From: Gilliamella sp. Choc4-2
GTDB lineage: Bacteria; Pseudomonadota; Gammaproteobacteria; Enterobacterales; Orbaceae
DNA length: 64,000 nt
Direction of reading: 5' to 3'
Assembly: GCF_001690355.1 (NCBI RefSeq)
Contig: NZ_LZHG01000022.1
Location: forward strand, 33,101 to 97,100
In this document: one piece after another, positions 28,973 through 36,534 of the stretch
Position numbering within the stretch: the stretch's first letter is position 1
Layout of the letters: every line of letters begins with the position of its first letter
The notes under the pieces: model-generated
Told to the model about the DNA's origin: nothing
The model's database searches: none
Seen by the model: the letters and a program-made list of their open reading frames with translations, nothing else
Program-made: the position numbers and the translations under genes

Positions 28973-29908
28973 TTATTTTCTTAACTGAATCAAATCAACT
29001 TTGTGATCTTTACCTTTAGTTAAAATTAAGCTGGCTCTTTCTCTAGTTGGTAAAATATTTTCAATTAGATTTAATTCGTTAATTTCACACCAAAGGCGAT
29101 TAGCAATATTGACCGCTTCTTGTTCTGGTAGCTGTGAATAATGGTTGAAATAAGAGTTAGGATCACTAAAAGCCCCTGCTCTAAATTTTAAGAATCGACT
29201 CACATACCAATCATGTAACAATGCTAAATCAGCATCAACATAAATTGAAAAATCGACATAATCAGACACAAAAACACGATTATTGGCTTGGGTATAGTTT
29301 ATAGTGCCTTGTAAGACATTTAATCCTTCAAGAATTAAAATATCAGGACAATCGATAACAATTTCTTCACCTTCGACAATGTCATAAACTAGATGTGAAT
29401 ATACTGGCGCTTTGACTTTATCTTGTCCTGATTTGACATCAGCAACAAAGTTAATAAGTTTTTTAATATCATAAGATTGTGGAAACCCTTTTTTATTCAT
29501 TATTCCACGCTCTTCAAGCCATCTATTTGGATATAAAAAACCATCGGTGGTAACCAAAGCTACCTTGCGATGTTCAGGCCAACGGGTTAATAATGCTTGT
29601 AACACTCGAGCAGTAGTACTTTTACCTACAGCAACGCTACCTGCAATGCCAATAATATAGGGCGTTTTTTGACTTTTACTTAAGAATTTAGATAAAACAG
29701 CTTGCCGATTAAAATTATTGCTGATGTAATAATTAAGCAATCTAGATAAAGGTAAATAAATTTCACTCACTTCATTTATAGATAAATCTTCATTAATACC
29801 TTGCAACGAGACTAATTCATCTTCTGTTAAAGTCATTGGCACAGTACTACGTAAACGAGCCCATTCTTGACGATTAAATTTGAGATAAGGGCTTAAGTGA
29901 TTTTTCAT
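28973..29908 (-). CDS. coaA: Pantothenate kinase type I
   Basis: Phosphorylates pantothenate, the first and feedback-controlled step of coenzyme A synthesis. The P-loop GSVAVGKST is at residues 90-98. Other conserved parts are [38 protein letters not shown] and the C-terminal [16 protein letters not shown] chose the ATG at 29908 ([11 protein letters not shown]), giving 311 residues like the 316 of E. coli. An in-frame ATG at 29962 would add 18 residues without family support. Confidence 0.95.
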   Translation of the reverse strand: MKNHLSPYLKFNRQEWARLRSTVPMTLTEDELVSLQGINEDLSINEVSEIYLPLSRLLNYYISNNFNRQAVLSKFLSKSQKTPYIIGIAGSVAVGKSTTARVLQALLTRWPEHRKVALVTTDGFLYPNRWLEERGIMNKKGFPQSYDIKKLINFVADVKSGQDKVKAPVYSHLVYDIVEGEEIVIDCPDILILEGLNVLQGTINYTQANNRVFVSDYVDFSIYVDADLALLHDWYVSRFLKFRAGAFSDPNSYFNHYSQLPEQEAVNIANRLWCEINELNLIENILPTRERASLILTKGKDHKVDLIQLRK

Positions 29909-30078
29909 TTTATATTGTTCTCTAATTCGATCTAACAAATTTATTTGACTCAGATTATACATAAATTTCTTTTTTTACAATCTTAAATTAGCATGACTTG
30001 TTCATCATAGCTATATTTTGGACTTACTGATAAAATATGTTTGTAAAATGATTAACCATAATATTAGATAGAGACTTT

Positions 30079-30570
30079 ATGTTAAAAAACAAATCAAAAC
30101 AGAAACCCCAAAAAAGTCGTCAAGAGATTAATGAAGAATCTCGAGAACTGAAACGTAAACGCAAACATAAGGGCTTGCCGAGCGGATCACGTTTTAATAA
30201 TGGCGGGCCCAACAAAAATAAAAACACTCCAAAAGAGTTAAAGGATCCCCGTATTGGGAGTAAAAAACCTATTTCGTTAATTCTTGAAGATTCTAGAAAT
30301 ATAGAAAAGCGGGTTAAGCAACCTAAATCAATAAAAACGGTTTTATCGCCACAACAAGAATTAGAACAATTAGAAAACGATCCAAAATTAGATATGTTGC
30401 TTGATTTAGTTGAACAAAATAACAAACTAACTAAAGAACAACAATCCTACCTTGACAGTAAATTAAATCGAATCGACGAACTGATGCAAGAGCTAGGCTA
30501 TACCGATGATGAGTTTGAAGATCAAGACGAAAAAGAAGAAGATATTGTTAGTTTTTTAAAACGCAGTTAA
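30079..30570 (+). CDS. yihI: Der GTPase-activating protein YihI
   Basis: Stimulates the GTPase Der (EngA) and so tunes late 50S assembly. The basic N-terminal tail (KNKSKQKPQKSRQEINEESRELKRKRKHKGLPSGSR) and KDPRIGSKKPISLI are characteristic. The acidic C-terminal half has LENDPKLDMLLDLVEQNNKLTKEQQSYLDSKLNRIDELM. The 163 residues are close to the E. coli length (169). hemN lies downstream as in E. coli, but here a small ORF sits between. Confidence 0.92.
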   Translation: MLKNKSKQKPQKSRQEINEESRELKRKRKHKGLPSGSRFNNGGPNKNKNTPKELKDPRIGSKKPISLILEDSRNIEKRVKQPKSIKTVLSPQQELEQLENDPKLDMLLDLVEQNNKLTKEQQSYLDSKLNRIDELMQELGYTDDEFEDQDEKEEDIVSFLKRS

Positions 30571-30696
30571 TGACAAAAATATAAAATTATTTGTAATAGT
30601 GTTTTTCAATATGGGCAGGACGGTAACTTTAATGATTAAATTTCTGCCCGAAATTTAAATCCTATAAATTGATAACTTAAAAGCGAGTAAGCCGTA

Positions 30697-30864
30697 ATGC
30701 CAATATTAATTATGTTAAGTTTATATTTTGGGTTATTAATTTGTACATTGTTATATTTAAATAAAACAAGTCGCATTAAAATTAAAAACAAAATTAGAAA
30801 TCAGCAAAAACCAATATTAAAACTTCATAAAAACAACAGCAAATACAGATTTAAACGGAAGTAA
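30697..30864 (+). CDS. Small membrane protein upstream of hemN (55 residues, unknown)
   Basis: ATG at 30697 to TAA at 30862-30864 encodes 55 residues. There is one N-terminal hydrophobic helix (ILIMLSLYFGLLICTLLYLN), then a strongly basic tail (about 16 Lys/Arg in 33 residues). A GAG-containing ribosome-binding site lies upstream, and its stop is only 4 bases before the hemN ATG, so translation of the two may be coupled. Some gammaproteobacteria have a longer membrane gene (DUF2489) between yihI and hemN; this could be a reduced form, but I see no clear similarity. Confidence 0.55.
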   Translation: MPILIMLSLYFGLLICTLLYLNKTSRIKIKNKIRNQQKPILKLHKNNSKYRFKRK

Positions 30865-30868
30865 TTAG

Positions 30869-32239
30869 ATGAGCAATACGCAATTATGGGATCAAGCATT
30901 AATTGAAAAATATAACTATTCTGGTCCAAGATATACCTCTTACCCTACTGCACTTGAATTTAATGAAAACTTCAGCGAGCAGGATTTTTTATTAGCAACA
31001 ACCGCTTACTCTACAAAGCCATTATCGCTTTATGTACATATTCCGTTTTGTCATAAGCTTTGTTATTTTTGTGGTTGTAATAAGCTCATTACTCGTCAAA
31101 TGCAAAAAGTTACCAAGTACCTTGATATTTTAGATATTGAAATTGCCAACCGTGCAAAATTATTTGATAACCGTACAGTGACACAAATGCACTGGGGAGG
31201 GGGTACACCAACATTTTTAACAAATGATGAAATATCTCGCTTAATGGCATCACTAAAAAAGCACTTTCATTTTGCAAATAACGCGGAACTATCAATCGAA
31301 ATCGATCCTCGTGAAATTACCCCCGAAACTATCGATCATTTAGCCCATGTTGGCTTTAATCGATTAAGTATGGGCATTCAAGACTTTAATGATGAAATAC
31401 AAAACCTAATCAATCGAAAGCAGGACGAAAACTTAATTCGCGCACTAATTGAGCAAGCGCGTAAAAACCATTTTCATTCAATTAGTTTAGATCTTATTTA
31501 TGGCTTACCCAAACAAACTGTTGTTAGTTTTACTGAAACATTAAATAAAGTCATTGCTATTTCGCCCGATCGTTTAAGTGTTTTTAATTATGCCCATTTA
31601 CCTAGCCGTTTTGCTGCCCAACGTAAAATTAAAGATGATGATTTGCCTAATGCCAATCAAAAATTACAGATTCTACAAACGAGTATTAAAAAGTTAACTC
31701 AAGCGGGTTATCAATTTATTGGTATGGATCATTTTGCAAAACCTACTGACGAATTAGCTATTGCTCAACAAGAAAATAAATTGCATCGTAATTTTCAGGG
31801 GTATACAACTCAAGGCGATGCTGATTTACTTGGACTTGGTGTGTCGGCCATTAGTATGTTAGGTGATAGTTATGCGCAAAATCAGAAAGATCTAAAAATC
31901 TATCAAACTCAGGTTGAGCAAAAAGGACATGGATTATGGAAAGGATTCACCTTAAATCGTGACGATAAGATTCGTCGTGATGTGATAAAACAGCTTATCT
32001 GCCATTTTCATTTAGATAAAAATGTTATTGAACAACAATACCAAATTCAATTTGATGATTATTTTGCTGAAGATTTAAAATTACTGGCACCATTGCAAAA
32101 AGATGGATTAGTGACAATCAATAACAATATAATTGAAGTCCAACATAAAGGGCATTTATTGATACGCAATATTTGTATGTGCTTTGATATTTACATGCGA
32201 AAAATGGCAAGGCAGCAGCAGTTTTCTAGGGTTATTTAA
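30869..32239 (+). CDS. hemN: Oxygen-independent coproporphyrinogen III oxidase
   Basis: Radical-SAM enzyme that decarboxylates coproporphyrinogen III to protoporphyrinogen IX without oxygen. The 4Fe-4S motif CxxxCxxC is at Cys61, Cys65 and Cys68, with Cys70 following as in E. coli HemN. YSGPRYTSYPTA at the N terminus, the WGGGTPTFL SAM-binding segment, LSMGIQDF and the C-terminal HemN domain (YFAEDLKLL) are all present. Length 456 matches E. coli (457). This is the true HemN and not the HemW paralogue, judged by the RYTSYPTA start and Cys70. Confidence 0.96.
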   Translation: MSNTQLWDQALIEKYNYSGPRYTSYPTALEFNENFSEQDFLLATTAYSTKPLSLYVHIPFCHKLCYFCGCNKLITRQMQKVTKYLDILDIEIANRAKLFDNRTVTQMHWGGGTPTFLTNDEISRLMASLKKHFHFANNAELSIEIDPREITPETIDHLAHVGFNRLSMGIQDFNDEIQNLINRKQDENLIRALIEQARKNHFHSISLDLIYGLPKQTVVSFTETLNKVIAISPDRLSVFNYAHLPSRFAAQRKIKDDDLPNANQKLQILQTSIKKLTQAGYQFIGMDHFAKPTDELAIAQQENKLHRNFQGYTTQGDADLLGLGVSAISMLGDSYAQNQKDLKIYQTQVEQKGHGLWKGFTLNRDDKIRRDVIKQLICHFHLDKNVIEQQYQIQFDDYFAEDLKLLAPLQKDGLVTINNNIIEVQHKGHLLIRNICMCFDIYMRKMARQQQFSRVI

Positions 32240-32327
32240 TTTGAAGTCGTTTGCCAAATTGCTGTAAACAGTGCGAGTAATTCCACAAATAATAAAATCA
32301 GTTTAAGTCTAAATATTTACATTTTAT

Positions 32328-32354
32328 AAATAGGGCGATAGCATCGCCCTATTT
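32328..32354. terminator. Bidirectional terminator hemN / rsmC
   Basis: 12-bp stem AAATAGGGCGAT / ATCGCCCTATTT with a 3-base loop, T-rich on both sides, in the gap between convergent hemN and rsmC. Confidence 0.9.
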
Positions 32355-32403
32355 TTTAAAACTTATTCTTTTCTTTTAAAACAAAATAAGCAAACTGAGC
32401 TTA

Positions 32404-33444
32404 TTAGTAGCTGGCTAAATAAACCTTAAATTTTGTCGTTTGTGCAATCACTTCAACACTTTTGAATGTTTCATCTAAGATGGTTTGATACGGTAAAAAT
32501 GAATTTGCCACAATGCACAAATAACCATTTAATTTTAGGTGTTTTTTCGCTTCTTTGATTAGCGTATTGACGGCCGTGTAATCAGTCTGTTTTCCATCAT
32601 GAAATGGTGGATTAGAAACAATTAAATGATATTTATCATTTAGATTAGAAAAAACATCACTTGCCACAACCGTTGCATTAACATTATTACTATTTAACGT
32701 GGCTTTACTTGATTCAATTGCCGCACTGCTTACATCAGATAACGTTAGTGCAATATCAGGGGATAATTTACCTATCACCGTGGATAAGATGCCTGAACCA
32801 CACCCCACATCTAATACATTACCTTTAATAATATCAGTACGATCCATCAATGCATTTAACAGTAATTCACTACCAGCATCTAACCCTTTTTGGCTAAATA
32901 CACCTGGCAAACTTTTAATTTCGATATCTTGATTTTCAATAGTTAAATGATAACTTAGCCACCATTCATCAAGATCAAAGGCTAAACGGTTTTCTGCCTG
33001 AAAATGATATAAACCACAACGTCTTGCGCTATCTATTTTTTGAATTGTTCCAAAATCGCCTAATAAAGATTCAACACTTTTTACGCCTGTGCGATTTTCA
33101 CCAATAATAAAAATATCACTCCCTTTAGGCATATTATGTAATAAACACGATAGCTGAAACTGCGCTTCACTTTTCGTTTTGGGCCAATAGTAAATCAGTG
33201 TGTTTATTCCAACGTAAAAATCCGCTTCTGGCAACAATGAAAAATAGGTATGATTGCCTCGTGCACTAGCTTTTAGACGTAAATAAGTATGAAATTGTGT
33301 GCAATGAATCTTAACTTGATTTGCCGGCATAATAGATGGATAATTATCCTGAATATCACCAGCTATCAACACATTTTTATCGTTAAAAAACGTTTGGTGA
33401 CGCTCAAGTACTTGACTTGCTGGGGTAAAAGCAGATGTTGCCAT
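32404..33444 (-). CDS. rsmC: 16S rRNA m2G1207 methyltransferase RsmC
   Basis: Methylates N2 of G1207 in 16S rRNA within the 30S subunit. The inactive N-terminal methyltransferase-like domain is followed by the active one, with the SAM-binding loop VLDVGCGSGILS and the catalytic motif SNPPFHDG. Length 346 matches E. coli (343). It is divergent from holD-rimI, exactly as in E. coli. Confidence 0.95.
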   Translation of the reverse strand: MATSAFTPASQVLERHQTFFNDKNVLIAGDIQDNYPSIMPANQVKIHCTQFHTYLRLKASARGNHTYFSLLPEADFYVGINTLIYYWPKTKSEAQFQLSCLLHNMPKGSDIFIIGENRTGVKSVESLLGDFGTIQKIDSARRCGLYHFQAENRLAFDLDEWWLSYHLTIENQDIEIKSLPGVFSQKGLDAGSELLLNALMDRTDIIKGNVLDVGCGSGILSTVIGKLSPDIALTLSDVSSAAIESSKATLNSNNVNATVVASDVFSNLNDKYHLIVSNPPFHDGKQTDYTAVNTLIKEAKKHLKLNGYLCIVANSFLPYQTILDETFKSVEVIAQTTKFKVYLASY

Positions 33445-33532
33445 ATTTCCTCAATGAAAAACCTTTATAAATTGATGCATTGATTATACAATTAACTATC
33501 TTTAATCTCTAATAAAAAACAGTAAGTCAATA

Positions 33533-33934
33533 ATGACACTACAAGATTGGTATCTAAAACAGTGCAACATAACTCAATACGTTTTGAGGAATGCTAATGT
33601 TTTCAAAGGTGAAATAGCGACACAAATAAATGAAGAAATTAGATTGATTGTGGTTGCAGAGCAAAAACCAACACAAAAAATCTATTATGATATTTTAAAT
33701 GCTATTCATCTAACTGAGGAACAAGTGTTGTTTTTAACGCCACAACAACTAATTATACCTGCAGATGAAATTAAAAAGGTAATTTGGTTTATTAATATTA
33801 CGCCAGATGAATCCTGGAAGAATTCATTGATAATTCAAACAATTAACTTAGATCTTCTTGCTAAAACACCACAACAAAAACGCCTACTTTGGCAACAATT
33901 ATGTCAATATGAAAACTATTTCTCCCCTAACTGA
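33533..33934 (+). CDS. holD: DNA polymerase III subunit psi
   Basis: Small clamp-loader subunit that links chi, and thereby SSB, to the gamma/tau complex. The 133 residues match the E. coli length (137). The poorly conserved family is recognised by the N-terminal chi-/tau-binding region (LQDWYLKQCNITQYVLRNP-like), IYYDILNAIHLTEEQ, and the C-terminal LLAKTPQQKRLLWQQLCQYE, together with its place between rsmC and rimI. rimI starts inside its last 26 bases. Confidence 0.9.
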   Translation: MTLQDWYLKQCNITQYVLRNANVFKGEIATQINEEIRLIVVAEQKPTQKIYYDILNAIHLTEEQVLFLTPQQLIIPADEIKKVIWFINITPDESWKNSLIIQTINLDLLAKTPQQKRLLWQQLCQYENYFSPN

Positions 33935-34394
33935 ACATGATTTAATAAATGCTTTTGAATTAGAACTGATCTGTCATGAGATACCTTGGTCAAAACAGAC
34001 GTTCTTTTCAAACCAAGGTGATCGCTACTTAAATTTTAAAATAACGATTGGTAACCAAATAGTGGGATTTTGTATCTGCCAACAAGCAGCTGATGAAGCA
34101 AATTTATTTAATATTGCAATACATCCCGATTTTAGAAAACAAGGACTAGCAAAAGCTTTACTCAACCATTTGATACAAGAATTACTAACTATGGAATTAT
34201 CTTGCCCTATTTCAACGCTTTGGCTTGAAGTTAGACAATCAAATACACCAGCAATTAGGCTATATCATGCGCTAGGTTTTAACCAAATCACGGTTCGAAA
34301 AAATTATTATCCGACCAAAGACAGCAAACAAGAAGATGCAATTATTATGGCTTATTCATTAGATTTATATCCCCCCATAAGGATGGTGCAATGA
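33909..34394 (+). CDS. rimI: Ribosomal protein S18 alanine N-acetyltransferase
   Basis: GNAT enzyme that acetylates the N-terminal Ala of S18. I chose the ATG at 33909 (MKTISPLTEHDL), which aligns with E. coli RimI (MNTISSLETTDL). An earlier in-frame ATG at 33858 would lie deep in holD. WSKQTFFSNQGDRYLNF and the acetyl-CoA loop RKQGLAKALL are conserved, as are TLWLEVRQSNTPAIRLY and FNQITVRKNYYP. The tail is some 12 residues longer than in E. coli. Its stop overlaps the next ATG by 4 bases. Confidence 0.94.
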   Translation: MKTISPLTEHDLINAFELELICHEIPWSKQTFFSNQGDRYLNFKITIGNQIVGFCICQQAADEANLFNIAIHPDFRKQGLAKALLNHLIQELLTMELSCPISTLWLEVRQSNTPAIRLYHALGFNQITVRKNYYPTKDSKQEDAIIMAYSLDLYPPIRMVQ

Positions 34395-35026
34395 CACAAA
34401 ATAAAGCCTTACTACTAGTTAATGGTGAACCACCAATACGCTACCCAAATGACATAAGTAAATATAATTATATTGCCTGTACTGACGGTGCTTACCATAA
34501 TTATTTGTTTAATTTACCAATCATCCCTGATTTTATTATAGGCGATTTAGATAGCTTAAACTCCAATTGTGTGATTCCTAATAAAACTGAGATCATTCAT
34601 ACACCAGACCAAAATAAAACGGATTTTGAAAAAGCAATTTTATTTCTTATTAATAAGGGTATAACCAAATTTGATGTTTATGGCGCTTCCGGTCATGCCA
34701 GCGATCATTTCTTAGGTAACCTTTCCGTCGCTATGCAGTATTATCACCAATATCAAATAACTTTTTATGACAATTATTGTCACTTCTTTTTTGCAAAAGA
34801 TCATCATAAAATTATTAATATAAAAAATCATATAATCTCATTTATGCCTCTTTCCGAGGTTACAGATTTAACCATTACAGGGGTTAAATACCCTTTAATT
34901 AAACAAACATTGTCTTTAGGAAAGTTCGTAAGCTTACGTAATAAAGCAACATCTAGCTCAGTTGATATCATTTTTGAAAAAGGAGATTTACTTGTTTTTA
35001 TTGAAGATGTTAATTTGGAAGATTGA
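34391..35026 (+). CDS. Thiamine pyrophosphokinase (ThiN-type)
   Basis: Transfers pyrophosphate from ATP to thiamine, giving thiamine diphosphate directly. Family motifs: CTDGAYHNYL near residue 31, PDFIIGDLDSL, TPDQNKTDFEKAI and the GASGHASDHFLGNL stretch. The C-terminal beta-sandwich with LVSLRNKATSSSVDI-type thiamine-binding residues follows. Length 211 is typical. It overlaps rimI by 4 bases (ATGA), so it is translated from the holD-rimI transcript. In E. coli, which uses ThiL/ThiK, no such gene is at this site; Pasteurellaceae and Gram-positives have this type. Confidence 0.88.
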   Translation: MTQNKALLLVNGEPPIRYPNDISKYNYIACTDGAYHNYLFNLPIIPDFIIGDLDSLNSNCVIPNKTEIIHTPDQNKTDFEKAILFLINKGITKFDVYGASGHASDHFLGNLSVAMQYYHQYQITFYDNYCHFFFAKDHHKIINIKNHIISFMPLSEVTDLTITGVKYPLIKQTLSLGKFVSLRNKATSSSVDIIFEKGDLLVFIEDVNLED

Positions 35027-35097
35027 CATCAATGTTTACGATAATTTACTATGACATAGTAATTTATTGGATGAAATATTAAATATAGGAAACTACC

Positions 35098-35901
35098 ATG
35101 CTATTAAAACAAATTTCCATGCTGCTTTGTGCATCATTTATATCTTGTATGGCATTTGCTCACAGCAAAATCAATACAAATGATACCAATAATATAATGG
35201 ATGCATTTTTAGAATGTGATAATCAATTTTTTGAAAAATTAGCTAAATATAAGAAACCATTTAGCAAATATGTTACTTTAACAACTGATAACGATGTTAC
35301 ATATATTCCCGTCGAATCCATTAAAGATACAAATAGAAATAAAGTAATGTTCAAAAAACCATTTAAGTATCATGGGTTAACAATAACAGGATATCAAAAT
35401 ATCTATATTTCAACATCTTCTTCTGGCGAATTTTATTATTGGGGATTTATTATTGATAATAATCTTGAAGATGCTAAAAAAGCTTTGAATAATGTTAATT
35501 GGCTACAATTCAATTTTGAAATTTATACTGCAAATGCTAAAATGCTAGATCTTAATTCTAAGCCACCAGTTTGGCAAGATAATCCTCATTCTATTGATAT
35601 GGCCTTTCCAAGACGAAAAACAATTGAAAAAGCACTTTATTTAGAAACTATAACGGAAGAACAAAGCAGGTTAACTTGCTCAATTCAAGGTGATTTGAAT
35701 AAAGAAGTTTTATATGCAACTCGCCCTGATATAAAATCTATCGAAGCAAAGATAAAAACTGAAATTGATGAAAAATTAAAAGCTATTGAGTTATTACAAG
35801 TGCAGCAAGAGCAAGATAATCAGCCTAATGAATTACAAACTATTTCTGAAAATACGTCTGATTTATCCGAAATTGGTAAAAAGCAAGAAGACGAAAATTA
35901 G
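35098..35901 (+). CDS. Secreted protein of unknown function
   Basis: An N-terminal signal peptide (LLKQISMLLCASFISCMAFA, cut before HSK) directs export. The mature protein, about 245 residues, has a globular part (FLECDNQFFEKLAKYKKPFSKYVTL, YHGLTITGYQNIYISTSSSG, YYWGFIIDN) with two Cys (in LECDN and LTCSIQ) that could form a disulfide. A Gln/Glu-rich, probably disordered tail follows. I recognise no family. It stands alone between the thiamine kinase gene and cyaY with 71 and 242 bases on its sides. Confidence 0.7.
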   Translation: MLLKQISMLLCASFISCMAFAHSKINTNDTNNIMDAFLECDNQFFEKLAKYKKPFSKYVTLTTDNDVTYIPVESIKDTNRNKVMFKKPFKYHGLTITGYQNIYISTSSSGEFYYWGFIIDNNLEDAKKALNNVNWLQFNFEIYTANAKMLDLNSKPPVWQDNPHSIDMAFPRRKTIEKALYLETITEEQSRLTCSIQGDLNKEVLYATRPDIKSIEAKIKTEIDEKLKAIELLQVQQEQDNQPNELQTISENTSDLSEIGKKQEDEN

Positions 35902-36143
35902 ATAACCAATTATTGCGATAAATATTTTTTATAAAACTCGTTCACTTGATATGGGTTTATTAGCAAAGCCTTAATCAACCGTTGTTTTTAAAGTATACTA
36001 TTTTATATTTTCCAAAAAATTTTAAAAAAATCAAATAAAAAGCTAATCAATATCTTACAATATTCCTATCATTGTATGATGACAAATAAGATTGGTTTAT
36101 GCTAATATCTTTGCATTACAGAGATTGAGTCGAATATATAGTT

Positions 36144-36449
36144 ATGAACATCGCGCAATTTTATACTTTAACAGAGCAACTCTTTAATAGGGTTGAACGA
36201 ACTTTAGATAATTATGCTGATGAGCATAATATCGATTTAGACTATGAAACCAACGGAAATGTCATTACCATTAGTTTTCCCAATAATAGTAAAATTATTG
36301 TTAATACGCAAGAGCCCCTTTTTCAAATTTGGCTAGCTACACATCAGCAAGGATATCATTTTGATTATGTGGATAATCAATGGATTTGTAATCGCTCGGC
36401 TCGCACCTTTGATGAGGTTTTCTTAGAATCATTAAAAGATAATAGATAA
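36144..36449 (+). CDS. cyaY: Iron-sulfur cluster assembly protein CyaY (frataxin)
   Basis: Frataxin homologue that binds iron and modulates IscS during Fe-S cluster assembly. The 101 residues match (E. coli 106): FYTLTEQLFNRVERTLDNYADE with the acidic iron-binding ridge, then NGNVITISFPNNSKIIVNTQEPLFQIWLAT and HFDYVDNQWIC. In E. coli cyaY is divergent from lptM-dapF; here it lies at the far end of that cluster, convergent with uvrD. Confidence 0.95.
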   Translation: MNIAQFYTLTEQLFNRVERTLDNYADEHNIDLDYETNGNVITISFPNNSKIIVNTQEPLFQIWLATHQQGYHFDYVDNQWICNRSARTFDEVFLESLKDNR

Positions 36450-36466
36450 TTACCGAAATTCTTAGA

Positions 36467-36498
36467 GAGCAATATTTAATGCATTGCTCCTTGTTTTT
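36467..36498 (+). terminator. Terminator downstream of cyaY
   Basis: Stem GAGCAAT / ATTGCTC with a 9-base loop, followed by CTTGTTTTT, 17 bases after the cyaY stop. Confidence 0.78.
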
Positions 36499-36534
36499 AT
36501 AAGGAACTTAAGTAAGCTAAAAACCCCAATTAGC

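Noticed and set aside
30613..30649. GGGCAG/CTGCCC inverted repeat after yihI
   Set aside because: The loop is 25 bases and no T-run follows, so I do not call it a terminator.
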